A DNA stretch of 64,000 bases from Pollenia angustigena (GCA_930367215.1 OV884056.1:316292709-316356708); one strand, 5' to 3'. Positions 1 through 11,385 are shown, counted from the first letter of the stretch. Translations and numbers: made by a program. The notes: a model not told the origin generated them from the sequence alone.

Positions 1-2
1 CC

Positions 3-71
3 AAGTGCCCAGCTTGTCTTAGAAAAAAGTGCCGATTTCGAGCACAGTGTAATCATTTGCTTAAAGCTTAA
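3..71 (+). CDS. Possible C-terminal tail of an unidentified protein (partial)
   Basis: Frame 3 is open from the window edge to a TAA at about 69-71. It encodes 22 residues rich in Cys, Lys and Arg, including a CPAC pair and later single cysteines. This could be the end of a Cys-rich or zinc-binding protein whose body lies outside the window, but it is short enough to be chance. I do not recognise it. No neighbouring exon or splice site confirms it. Confidence 0.18.
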   Translation, partial: KCPACLRKKCRFRAQCNHLLKA

Positions 72-454
72 ACTTTTTATTATTTTCTACTTATTAATGC
101 AAATTTTTTTAATTAAAAGCTAACCAAAATAAGACAATTATTAAAACTTTTGTTATTGCACTGTTGTTTTGATGTTAAGTTATATTTTAAAAAAAAAAAC
201 TTTATTCTAGAATATACTGAGCGGTTGAAAAGCCGGTAGTAAATCGCAGCTACAAAATGTTTTCAATAAATTCATTTCAATATAAGTATTTAAAAAATTT
301 TTTTGTTGCATTAGTAAACAACAACAATGTAGTTGATGCAAACAGAAACAAACAAAAACAAGTAATACTTGTATTTTAAACAAGTACTTGAACAAGATTT
401 TAGTTATAAACACTAAAAGTAAACAATGTTTTAGTGATACCATTAATTCGTTAC

Positions 455-469
<15 letters not shown>

Positions 470-486
<17 letters not shown>

Positions 487-600
487 AATATTCTAGTAAC
501 GTAGATCCTCAGCCCGTTGTAGTGAAACAAGCCAGAAGCTCTTGCGAGAATCGATCTTTCAACAATCGCACTGAAAGACTGACTAACTGGCAAAAGCCTT
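470..600 (-). repeat. tRNA-derived SINE-like relic
   Basis: On the minus strand this block starts TGCCCCGGAAGG. It then has an A-box-like stretch (about 570-583) and a B-box-like AGATCGATTCT (about 547-557), and ends near a long homopolymer (A run at about 456-479 on the + strand). The order resembles a tRNA-derived SINE head. A block of similar design lies at about 61499-61590. Both are diverged from any functional tRNA, so the call rests on the pol III box pattern only. Confidence 0.35.
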
Positions 601-751
601 CCGGGGCACCCTGTCGTTCTTTAATTCAAATTTCGAAATTTATAAGATTTCGTAGGAAAACTTTTTTTTACCTCTTTTTTCTTTTTAAATACAATTAATG
701 GCCAATTTCGCCAAGTTCGGTTAAAACTAACTATTACTTAAAGTCCGGCTA

Positions 752-1693
752 CACTGAGAAAATTAAATCGTAAAATCAAAGAAAATACACTTTGTTGCAA
801 AGACTTTTATAGGTCAGATTGTGCCCAAAGACAAAACATCTTTACCGGAAAGGCGCAAAGATCTTTAGATGCCCATGAAATATATACTTAAAATTAAAGA
901 CTTAAAATCTTGTGGCAAGGATGTACGTCTTTGGAAACACATGAAAAAAGTCCTTAAACTAAGGAAAACGTATTTTGGCACAAAGACTTTCATTCGTTAG
1001 TCTTAAGACTTGAATTTTTTGATTTTAAGTACAATTTTCATTGTAACAAAGACGTAATTTTAACATTATCAACGAAAAAGAAAATAAAAGACAAAGACAA
1101 GGCGCACATGCACAATTGAGCGTTCCTATCGACTGACTTACAATTAATGACAACCACGAAAACAATTCTTCTTATTTTTTTACATACATATATTGTAATC
1201 AATCGGCCACACTTGCTTCGTTATGCATTCGTATACAATTTTAACTTTGAAGACTAAATCCTTTAAAGATACAGACTTTATCTTTATTTTTTTTAACCGC
1301 TCTTGTTTACCGTTGCAAGCAAACATGTGAACAAGCAAACATGCTCACTTATGCATTAAAGACACAATTCTTTAAAGTTACAGACTTTGTCTTTGTAGCA
1401 AGGATGCTTAGCTTTAAAAAAACAAAGAAAAGTCTTTAATTTTAAATACGTTTTTCAATCCCTTATTTGCAAAGAAATTAATCGTTGTAGCAAATATTTT
1501 ATCTTTACTGAAAAGATAATTTCTTTGATTAAGCTTCAAAGAATTTTAGTCGTTTGTGTTGAAGACGCACCATTTGCTTGCTTAAAGAATAAATCTTTGA
1601 TGCAAGGATTTTTTCCTTCTAACAATGATATTTTCGTTACAATTTTACAAAGACGTTTTTTCTTTGATTTTAAAGCTTTTAATTTTCTCAGTG
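752..1693. mobile_element. TA-flanked TIR element, non-autonomous (CACTGAGAAAATT ends)
   Basis: The left end CACTGAGAAAATTAAA and the right end TTAATTTTCTCAGTG form an inverted repeat of about 36 bp, with further matches to AAAATCAAAGAAAA inside. Both ends are bordered by TA (750-751 and 1694-1695), as expected of Tc1/mariner-like insertion. The 942-bp interior has no transposase and is dominated by repeats of an AAAGAC/GTCTTT motif. A similarly built element with CACAGAAAAAATT ends lies at 37507-38661. Confidence 0.7.
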
Positions 1694-2816
1694 TACCAAT
1701 ATGTTTTTGACAGCTATAACTGGTAGTTACTTTTAACCAAACTTGGTGAAATGGACCATAAAAGTGATTATTTCAAATATTTCCGTTAGGAGAAACTTTT
1801 TTTTTAACAATTTCCGGATATAAGAAAAAAGTAAATTTCTGAATTTCAAAAAACATTTTTTTTTTTTTTTTTGGCAATTTAAGAGACAAACTGACAAAAG
1901 AAGACAAATAATAGATGGTCATGTACAGGTACATTTCAACAGTTACCCAGATAATTTCATATACATTAACATGACAAGCAAGTGTTTTATTTAAAATGTA
2001 TTTGTTTATTTTATGGGATTCAAAGTGTTTATTTAACCACAAAAAAAAAAAAGAGTACACTACAAAACAGAAATTATGTATATACTATTTGTTTAAATAT
2101 ACTGTAGTAAGGTTATATAAATCATTAGTCATGTTACCAGAAATACTAAAAAGCGGACATTCATGTGTTTTATTTAAGGGCTATGCGTGTTTTAGAATTT
2201 AAACATAAAACCAAAAGATGCTGTAATTTTTGTTAAGAAAACACTTTAGTTTACATGTAGAAAAAAGTGAAAACATCTAAAATTTTTGGCTATTAATATC
2301 AAATTGTTGCTAAGACTAAACACTTTACATGAAGTCTTATCTAAATTACAGTAATTACCTTGAAATTGGTTCATACTTGTTTATTGTTGATTTGGTTTGA
2401 AAAAAATAAAGCAACAAATTGTATAGATAATATTATTACCAATAACTCTCATATCAATTGTTTTGATCTATGTATATAATAATGTGCAGCTTTGGGAGAT
2501 TTTAATTAAACAAAATTAAGCAACTTGTGTTTTTATGTTTAATTTTATTAAAATTGTTGTGGCTTGAATGAAACAGGATTTGCAATATAAATTTTTTATT
2601 ACAAAAAATAACAATATATTCTATTACAAATGCTGTTATAAACCGGTAAAACAATCTATGGCTTTAACATAAAAGTGGCAAAGTAAATTTAAAGTTAAGT
2701 AACTTTAAAACATTTAAAGAATGAATTTTTGGCTTGGAGTTCTGTTTGTTTTTATGCACAGTGTGGCGTAAAAATAACTTTGTGATTTATTTTTTAAACA
2801 AATTTTATCCCTTTGG
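1694..2816. other. AT-rich non-coding stretch
   Basis: Homopolymer-rich sequence with many stop codons in all frames. Short open frames here have no coding character. No recognisable gene or element was seen. Confidence 0.5.
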
Positions 2817-3598
2817 ATTTTAATTTTAAAAAATTTTGTTATTCGTGCTTAATTTCCAGTTTTTATTCTTGATAAAAACACTTGAAATTTATTGTTGATG
2901 GGATAAGCTATTCCTGTGCGCATTTCACTGGTTGCTTAGGCCAGATCATCAGGAAACTTCATCCATAAAGATTTTAGAAGAACTAAAGATATTAAACCAA
3001 AAAAAACTGTTAAACGTATAATACTTATAAGCAACAGTTCTACTTGTTTAAACAAAACACATCAACAATAAAAAGTGGGTTTATCTCATCTTACATTCCC
3101 CACTAAAAAAAAAAAAAAAAAAAACTTGTATTCCAAAAATTGAAATTACTTTTTGATAATAAACAGGCAAGTGTACGGCCTAAAAAAACATTTAATTGAC
3201 AACATCTTTTGTAAGTTGTTGTTGTTTTTATTTTATTTTTCTTAACCTACTTACAACTACAATTAATGTTGAGAGAATTTCAACTAATTGTAGTGGGGAA
3301 TGTAAGATGAGATAAACCCACTGTTGTTTATTGTTGATGTGTTTTGGTTAAACATTGATATTGTTACAAGTAGAACTGTTGCTTATAAGTCTTATACGTT
3401 TAACAGTTTTTTTTTGGTTTAATATCTTAAGTTTTACTAAAATCTTTATGGATGAAGTTTCCTGATGATCTGGCCTAAGCAACCAGTGAAATGCGCATAG
3501 GAATAGCTTATCCCATCAACAATAAATTTCAAGTGTTTTTATCAAGAATAAAAACTGGAAATTAAGCACGAATAACAAAATCTTTTAAAATTAAAATG
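2817..3598. repeat. Foldback repeat with arms of about 290-310 bp
   Basis: The left arm (2817-3105) and right arm (3291-3598) are long imperfect reverse complements around a spacer of about 185 bp. The conserved arm core contains GCGCATTTCACTGGTTGCTT. The same core recurs singly at 13920-14205 and twice at 52756-53350, with a faint trace near 10735-10800. A direct repeat of about 60 bp containing AATAAACAGGCAAGTG occurs at 3127-3189 and again at 3600-3660, beside the right arm. No protein is encoded. Confidence 0.75.
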
Positions 3599-3725
3599 TT
3601 GTATTCCCAAAAATCACTTTTTGATAATAAACAGGCAAGTGCACGGCCTAAAAAAACCCTTTGGATTTTATTTAAAGATGGCATTTTTGAAATCTGCTGT
3701 TTCAGTCATAAGCTTAATTATTTAA

Positions 3726-5482
3726 CCCATATTGTACCAAGCTACATAAATGGTTGAATATTCTAATGAACTTTTCATGGCTTGCTAGAAATCGGCCAAA
3801 AATAACTTCTATAACTTTTTGTTTTTTTGCCGGGGACTTCCTGTAAAAACTGCTGATCGAGATCTCGATCACTGGGATAATTAGAGCAACCAATTTTCTG
3901 TGGGACATCATATATTGTGATACGAAATAAAATGAAATGATCACATAATGAAAGGGGAGATTACCTAAAATAGGCAGGTAGGTCAGCTTTTTTTAATGAG
4001 TGTAGGTAGGTAGGTAGGTAGAAAGGCCGGTGTGAAGTCTCCTTCACACCTTCACCCAGAGACCAATATGGTCCATTGTGACGCCTTAATTAGAGATAGC
4101 CAAGAAGGCATAAAGTATGTGAACTAAGCAGCGAAATCACAAGACAGATCCGAAAGCGTGTAAGCCTAAAGATAAATAAAAAGATTTAACAATGTATGAA
4201 ATATTTTAATTTATTGAATAAACAAGTTATTTAAAGTTGTTGTGGTAAGTCTCTTAGCAAGTTCTCACATCGGTGATATCAGCGCTTGACACATACAGAC
4301 ATGTGCATACCATTTACTTTGGGCAGTGATACTGGGCGGCTTATGAACTCTTCTTTACTTTCGATTTCTGCATTAGACGAAGATATTTCGTTGTTTATTG
4401 ATTCGGTGAATAGCAACAGCGTTTTTTTTATTGAGTTTTTTATTTAGGCAACACAAAGTGGCCACCAGCACTTCTTGCCTCTTATTTTAATCCATTAATT
4501 AACTCTAATATTATCATGTAAGTCAACGCCTCACATATACTTATTATAGTTGGCAATGAGGTTGACTTGGGCACAGGGAGCCGTTTTTTTAGTTTTCTGT
4601 CGAATCGTATTCAATTTTTTATCGGATCGATGTGATCATCATTTTTAGCCAAAGTGACCTCCATCGAACCAATGCAATGCGGATTGTGCCAGTTGCACGA
4701 AAACCTTTTTCTTTTAGAAGGCAAAGCAATTGGTGTGCGGTAAAAAAATAGTCGAAGTGAACATTATGTTGGCTTGGATTCTCACAAATCGACATCAGCA
4801 GCAATGCCCAGTTGTTTATCATAGGTATCCGATGCTCCAGCATCTGGTTGAAATTGGAAAAGATATCCTTTAGAAGAACATCAACACTATTTGCTCATAA
4901 ATATACAGATTTGGTTCAAAAACACCAAACTGCATGAACCGAGTATTCAAAAGATCGAACATCAGCTTTTGCATAGACTTGTTCCACCCAACTTTAATGT
5001 GAACAGAGTTGATGTTTAATATTCGCATTAAAAAAAAGTACTACTGTTGATATTAGCACATTTTTTTCAGCCAGTAATCAAAAAAATAATAAATAAGAAT
5101 AAAAAAATTGTGCACTTATTATCCCAGTGGTCGGCATCTCGACCAGCTATGTTCAAGGCTGTCTGGCGGCCAGCATAATAATTTTTACATTAAAATTTAT
5201 TTGAATTGTTGGCTATTTAAAGCAATATTTTTTTTCTATTTTATATAAGTCGTTACAATTGGTTTAACAACGGCCGATTTTTAGTATATTTTTGTGCTCC
5301 CCAGAAGGGTTCTTAAAAGGTGGAGGGGTTACGTAAAAAAAGTCCTGATCAGAAAGCCAACAAGCCAAACTAAATTAATCATAATAAAAATTAATTTAAT
5401 TACACTACCTAATATTTTAAATTATTTAATGAAAAATGGCAAAATTTTGTGGACGACATCTCGACCGCTGGTACTAAATGGG
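3726..5482 (-). mobile_element. piggyBac-like transposon relic with TTAA target duplications
   Basis: The ends are CCCATATTGTACCA on the left and its near reverse complement TGGTACTAAATGGG on the right. Each is bordered by TTAA (3722-3725 and 5483-5486), the hallmark of piggyBac integration. Inverted subterminal repeats occur at about 3850-3882 and 5107-5145 (shared CACTGGGATAAT). The minus strand keeps transposase fragments (see 4619-5035). A separate GC-richer block with a TAGG microsatellite (about 3966-4170) sits inside and may be a later insertion. Confidence 0.75.
4619..5035 (-). pseudogene. Degenerate piggyBac transposase fragment
   Basis: Two minus-strand blocks resemble the DDE-containing core of PGBD-type transposases. 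The upstream block (about 4872-5030) contains NTRFMQFGVFEPNLYI, corresponding to the conserved segment before the GRH..KQ..RGKP region. The downstream block (4619-4843) contains HNVHFDYFFTAHQLLCLLKE followed by KGFRATGTIR, a piggyBac signature. A stop codon and frame changes separate the blocks, and large parts of the normal protein of about 600 residues are absent. It cannot encode an active transposase. Confidence 0.75.
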
Positions 5483-5939
5483 TTAACACTGGTGGGTACC
5501 CGGCGTCTGCTACTATGCTAAAAAAAATAACCATATTTTGTTTTTTTGTTAAAAAAGAAGAAAATTTTGTTTATTTACGTATTACTTCTTTAACTTATGT
5601 GATGTTTCTAGTTCACAGGCAATTGATTGTGTAGAAAATTTATATGAAAATCACTCAGATTTTTTAGTACTTTTCATAAACATTTTGCCACACAATCAAC
5701 TGCTTGTCGCCTGGAAACACTACCCAACAAACAATATTTATAGTTTCTGCATTAGGTGTGTCAACATAAAGATTTTTCGGCGTTGCAACTCTGGGGCAAG
5801 TAACATTTATCTTGCATTTTTTAAATTCAAGCCAGCAACATTAAGCGATTGGCCTTGAGCCTTGTTTATGGTTATGGCTTAAACCAGACGAACTGGAGTC
5901 TGTGACTGATTGAAATCGAAAAGAAAATTATCACTATCT

Positions 5940-6335
5940 AGAAAGGGATCTATCTGCGTTTTAAATGAAATTTCCCCCTACCTCCCCTCGTATTGATATT
6001 TTTTAAAAATTACATAGCTTGTGTGTCTATCTTAATAGGAAAATATCTATGTTTAAAATTTTAGCGAAATCGGTTCTATTGTTCGGTGGGGCAAAAATTT
6101 CCTCCCACCTCCCCTGGTGGTTCTGATTTTTAAAAAAGCTTTGCTGATGTGTCCATCTAAATAGGGATCTGTTTGTGCTATAAATTTCATTAAAATCTGT
6201 TAGATGGTTTCAAAGGGGCAGACATTTTCCCCTACCTCCCCTGGGTGTCCTAGTTTAAAAAAAATGTATATAACCTAAGACCTACTTTAAAAAATTGTCT
6301 GTCTAATGAAACTGGTTAGGAGTACATCGGTTGAA
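5940..6335 (+). repeat. Diverged tandem repeat of about 120 bp, three units
   Basis: Three consecutive units each carry a C-rich block (CCTACCTCCCCT or a close variant), then an AT tract, then a GTGTCTATCT/GTGTCCATCT segment. They resemble the tandem 3' bodies of other dispersed repeats in this window (25190-25500, 62870-63050) in arrangement but not closely in sequence. Confidence 0.5.
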
Positions 6336-6724
6336 TGGTTTCGAAGTCTAAAACGGGCATACATACAAATCGCAGTTGACCAACAAAAGGGTATTTACCC
6401 GATCCAAAACACTTTTTAATTTAATACAAAAAGGCATATGAATAAAATTTTTTAACGAACCCTCTAGTTACCAAAAAGTAGACAAAATAGCACGATATTT
6501 TTACAGCGGTAGATATGTATTAATACCCACTTGTTGAACAAGTTCGATATCTAGGTATTCGATATCGCGCTTTTGAGGCAACATTGTCATAACACAGAAA
6601 TATTAATTTTACAGAAAACGACTTTAAAGTTTTAAATTAACACACAAAATAATTGAAAAAGAAAATTTTATTCTTATATCAAGAGTTGAGCTAACAATAT
6701 TTCATATGAAATAATATTGAAAAT

Positions 6725-7438
6725 ATGTATACTCAAATCTTTGGTATGCCAATGGGGAACCCACTATCACCCACTATAGCGGATATCATACTTGACAACC
6801 TACTTGACGATGCAATTACTGAACTAGAAAATAAAAATATTTACATTAAATATATCGCCAAATATGTAGACGACATTTTGGCGATAACTCGCATAGAAGA
6901 CAAGGACACAACTCTGTCAATTCTTAACAAACAACACCCTAAAATACAATTTACTACTGAGATTGAGAAAAACGGAGAAATCGCGTACTTAGACTCAAAA
7001 GTTATACGCAAAAATAATAAGATTCTGTTTGATTGGTACACTAAAGAAACATCTTCAGGAAGGTTAATGAATTACCACGCTACACAACCCAAAAATCAAA
7101 TTATAAACACAGCAAAAAATTTTATTTCTAGGGTATACAACATAAGTGATACACAATTTCATAATAAAAACAAACACAGTATAACAAACATTTTAAAAAA
7201 CAATAGCTTCCCCACCAAACTCACATCTACATTGATAGACAATACGATTAAACAATTGGATAAGGACAAAAATAACCACAACAAATCTGCAAACATAGAA
7301 AAAGAAGAGAACAAATTTTACAGTGTAAAATACATACCTGGGTTAACCGATAATAATAATATACGGTCGTCAATAAAAACAAAAAAACATCTGTTTTGCA
7401 TACAAACCCAATTTGACACCAAGTACAATTTTTTCTAG
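6725..7438 (+). pseudogene. Penelope-like reverse transcriptase, C-terminal part
   Basis: This 237-residue frame starts inside the RT domain. Residues 7-20 are the GMPMGNPLSPTIAD block and residues 47-50 are the YVDD catalytic motif, the usual form in Penelope-like elements. The thumb and linker follow. The frame ends at a stop just after a T-rich run (about 7430). The endonuclease continues in another frame, which implies a small indel. In an intact element this enzyme copies element RNA at the insertion site; here it is truncated and broken. Confidence 0.8.
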
Positions 7439-7805
7439 AGTTAAGGCGCCAATTAATAAACAAAAACAAAGCAACATTGTTTACGAATTACAATGTAAAG
7501 GAAATGACAAACAGCCATGCGAGCTAATTAATATAGGAACAACAAAACGTACACTGGAGACAAGAATGGGAGAACACAAGATGGACATAATGCGGAAAAA
7601 AGAGACAACAGCACGAGCACAACACATCCTACATACTGGTCACACAATTAGGTTCGATGATGTAAAAATTCTAGATAAAGAAAATAAAGAAAGAAAGAGG
7701 TACACAATTGAAAGCCTAAGAATCCAACAACAAATTAATAGAACAATGAATTTGAAGGAAGACACGAACAAAATAAATGCGAGCTATATTGTTGCCATTA
7801 CTTAA
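7413..7805 (+). pseudogene. GIY-YIG endonuclease domain of Penelope-like element
   Basis: The frame overlaps the RT frame and carries the typical Penelope C-terminal endonuclease. It has NIVYELQC (first motif and first Cys), then INIGTTKRTLETRMGEHK (second motif and Arg helix), then an HILHTGH segment and a final ESLRI helix. The usual Tyr of the YIG-like motif reads Asn here (NIG), which may impair the active site. It would nick target DNA to prime reverse transcription. It is separated from the RT by a frameshift and is probably inactive. Confidence 0.75.
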
Positions 7806-7993
7806 GCTGTGATATATTTAAAGTTTAAAGTAATATGTATTTTTAAATATTAAAATTAATTTTTATATTTGTATGATCCTGAGTACAACTAAAACTTTTT
7901 AATGTGATTAAATTTTCATATTGTAAGTCTTTAATGTTTATGTGGTACATTATTGTATTTATTTTATTGTTTTTATAATTTTTAAATAGACAA

Positions 7994-8034
7994 TCCCTTG
8001 AAAAAGTCTACAAACAATCGACGAAACGTCGGGA
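7994..8034 (+). ncRNA. Hammerhead-ribozyme-like motif in Penelope tail
   Basis: The sequence follows the type I hammerhead order seen in Penelope-like elements. TCCC at the 5' side pairs with GGGA at the 3' side. AGTC pairs with GAC, and GAAAC is followed by GTC at the expected cleavage site. The normally invariant CUGAUGA box is changed to a CTTGAAAA form, so catalytic activity is doubtful. Confidence 0.5.
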
Positions 8035-8266
8035 ACAAAATATTGTAATTAAAAAGTGAATTTTATTTACATTGAAGAAATTTAGGCCCTATTAGCTTGA
8101 CAAAAATAATATTCATAAATTCATCACTCTGGCCAAAGAAACAACTACAACAATAAAATAACCACTTCATTTAACACTTGATTTACTATGCATAAGTGAT
8201 TTAAAGTCAAAATGTTCGATTTTTGACTTATGACGTTGTTGCAGTAAGTGATGGATATGTATATTA

Positions 8267-8909
8267 GGGTGGGTGACTGATGTATGAGAAAAAATAAAAG
8301 TTCCCGAATCATGTTCTAATAGCAATATTTTTTTGTCTTACGGCAACACAAATAAAGACTGCAAAAAAAAAGTAAAAAAAAGTCATATCTTCAGCTCGCG
8401 CAAGAGCTCCTAAAAATTAAGTATATGTAAGAAAAGTAAATTTTTTAAATTAAAATTTTTTATTTACAATCAATTATTATTAAATAAAACTGAAAACATT
8501 TTGAATTTAACTTGAAAAGAAAAAAAACTTTGGTTCTTATAAAACAAAAAACAATAAAATAATTTGTTGGTCACAAAATCTTGTTTACTGTAAAATCTAG
8601 ACATCTCTCGTATTGATTCAAGTTTCGTCTATGTTAAACCTTCTCTTAATTTGTTATTGCATATAGTCATGGATGCTTCTGATACTATTTTCACGAACTT
8701 ACAAGTCGATAAAATACAGTAATATGCTTTTCTGCAATACAATGCTATTGTTGTTATATTCAAAATTTAACAAAATTGAAGGTCAAAGCGCGGGCTGTTA
8801 CATTAAAAATAAATTAATTATATTTTACAGGGGTCTAGTGTAGACAAAAATACAACATATTTACGCTATTAGAAGTCGATAAGAGAAAAAAAATATTTTC
8901 GACCCACCC
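8267..8909. mobile_element. TA-flanked short-TIR element (GGGTGGGT ends)
   Basis: GGGTGGGT at the left and ACCCACCC at the right are bordered by TA. The interior is about 640 bp, AT-rich and without a transposase. The ends resemble worn Tc1/mariner termini. The TIR is short, so the exact limits are uncertain. Confidence 0.45.
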
Positions 8910-8915
8910 TAATGT

Positions 8916-9692
8916 ATATGGGCATTTCCCCTGAATGGTCTACCAGGATGAAAAAATAAAATGTTGATTATCATCGTCTTTTGTTGATTATTATTATAAA
9001 AAAGTCTTTGTTCTTATAAAAGAATGGTTTGATAGCATATTTCAGCAGTTTTACTTGAGGAAATTGGGCTGGAAACTGGAAAATTTTATATTTTTCTGTA
9101 TTTTCTACTTCTAAAGACATTTTTATATACTTATTTTACATGCAAGAAATATGATATGTTTATACTCTTTCTTCATAATCTCTCCATTTCAATCAATTGT
9201 AAAAGGAGTATTAAGTTTTTTTGTTAAGGAAATTTAAAGACATTTATGGGAAAATGCGTGGTAATAATATTAAAAAAACATATGGAAAAACAGGACGTTC
9301 GCGATCCGTACGTTCGCGACCGGTAAATAAGCCAATTAAACAAATACCAAGAGAGATATTTTATTTTGTAAATACTGGATGGAGACCTACATTAAGGACT
9401 TTTAAAATAAATTAATCACTTTGAGTATTCCGTTCCACTACGCAGATTTTTACATTTCACTACTGTCAGCCAAAGTTGACTTCTATTTTGCGTACGTTCG
9501 TGACCACACGTTTATAACTCTTATTATGAAAACTTAAACTCGATGAAATCCATCTTTTGCACCGAACATAGAGCTACCCAAATGCTATCGAATCAAAAAA
9601 AAAAAAAATGCTAGGAAAAGTTTTGTTTTCTATATTATTTGTACATCAAAAGCGTACGAACGTACGTTCGTGACCCTATGAAATGCCCATAT
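8916..9692. mobile_element. TIR element with repeated CGTACGTTCG motif
   Basis: The ends ATATGGGCATTTC (8916-8928) and GAAATGCCCATAT (9680-9692) are exact reverse complements. Inside, a CGTACGTTCGTGACC-like motif occurs at about 9295-9304, 9308-9320, 9491-9505 and 9657-9674. A 64-codon open frame (9221-9415) has no recognisable domain. The element abuts the preceding TIR element almost directly. Confidence 0.5.
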
Positions 9693-11385
9693 ACATAGAT
9701 TGTTGGCCATGTGCCATGTCCTGAGTCTTTCTATTATGAATTACCCAAGTATTTTTATTAGTTCCCAAAAAAGAATATCTAAACAGAGCATTTTGTTAAT
9801 AATTTAATTACAACGTTACTTATGCGCCACCCTATTTATATATTTGTGAACTTTAAAATTTGAACAAAATCTAAAATTATTTCAAAAATTTAATGGTTGG
9901 CGATTTTATTTACTTATTTCACTGAAATTCTCTAATTAGAAAAATATTTTAAATTAAATTCGCTTTTATTTTAAAAGTGCTTCAATTTATTTCGGTGTTT
10001 AAATTAACCTTCTAGTAATTTGTAAGCTTCTGTTAAAAAAAAAAAATCAGAAAGTTTTAAGGTCCAAACAAACATGACTTTGAATTTCTTAAAAACCAAA
10101 AAAATAAATAAGCCACCCGGAGCTAAACAAAAAAGTTAAACATAAATATTTTAAATATTCGTATAGCACTTATACAAATTTAACAACAACTTAAGAAGAA
10201 TAAATATGTAAATTAATTAACAAATTATATGCAAAGTAAAGATGTGAACAAAACAAAAAACGTAAACAAACTCAACAATCATACGCAGTGTAGGAAACTT
10301 TTAAAAGTTTAGGAATTTACTCGTTGCTTGTTTATAACCAACAACAACAACGAATAGAAATTAACTCAAACTTATTTTTGTATCACAACTACATGTTTAA
10401 AATTCTCTGTTATTAATTCTCCAAACGTATAAGAGAGTATAACTGTTATACACACCTACATATTTGATTTTGTTGTTGTGTTTACAGTTGCTTGCTGCGT
10501 TGCCAGAAGATTTGGAAGGAAACCCGACATTTGACGAAAAAATTTATATTTTTAAGAGAAAAATCGTCATATTACTTTAAATCAAACAATTAATTACATT
10601 AAAAATGTAATTAAAAATGTAATTACATTCATTTTATACAGAAAACAGATTTTTTATTATGTAAAATGGAAATATGTACATACATTCCTGCCATTTTTAT
10701 ACAAAATTAAATGATTTAATTATACATAGAAATAGCTTAACCCATCAAAAATAAATTTCACTTTATCAATAGTACGAAATGGGGATTTAGCACATTTAAA
10801 CGAAACCTTGATTTAAATTGTATTTTTATAAATTGTATTTTAAAATACATTTATAATATAAATGTTCATATTAATTCGAATGTGTATTCTTAATCAAATT
10901 ACAATTCATAAGGCTTTCATACTTTAAAAGTCTTATTGCTTTAATATGTTCCAGGAATATTTTCTATGCACTATCCTTTCGTGTGTATGTATATTTCTGT
11001 TACGGGGCTTACTTTAGCTATCCTTTGGCTGGTAATGAAGTAAATTGTACAGAAAATAAGATACTAGCAGAATATAATGCATTTTCTGGCCCGCTACGGC
11101 CTTCGTCAGCATTTTTTGTATCGAAGGCCATAGAAAACGAATTTAAAGTTTTAAATATACACACAACATAATGGAAAAAGAAAATTTTATTCTTCTCTCA
11201 AGAGTTAAATCTACAAAATCTTCATATGAAATAATTTCGACTTTAGAAAATACCTGATTTACTATGCATTAATATTATTAAGTCTACATTTGAGATTTTT
11301 GCCTTAAGACGTTGTTGCAGCAAATGAGCGATATGAGATAACAAAATTCATCAAATCATATTTTAGTCAAAAAATCATCAAAAAA
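9693..11385. other. Non-coding AT-rich stretch with an older repeat copy
   Basis: The only structure I can support is at about 11120-11345: an uninterrupted copy of the repeat that the Penelope copy at 6.7-8.2 kb splits. A short trace of the foldback family lies at 10735-10800. No gene was seen. Confidence 0.4.

Larger units (their letters stand above)
6718..8154 (+). mobile_element. Penelope-like retroelement, 5'-truncated
   Basis: The copy keeps the end of the reverse transcriptase, the GIY-YIG endonuclease and a 3' tail of about 350 bp. The RT frame begins abruptly at the conserved GMPMG..LSP..AD block, so most of the usual protein of about 800 residues is missing at the 5' side. Flanking sequence (about 6605-6717 and 8175-8260) matches one continuous repeat at about 11120-11345, so this copy interrupted an older repeat. 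Two more copies of the tail lie at 48102-48369 (+) and about 54314-54697 (-). Confidence 0.8.

Noticed and set aside
207..593. Minus-strand open frame of 128 codons
   Set aside because: Driven by a poly-T tract and a SINE-like relic; low-complexity Phe run and no domain.
10483..10540. Possible first coding exon of the elongase after a TTTACAG acceptor
   Set aside because: No start codon, no donor in phase and no resemblance to elongase N-termini.
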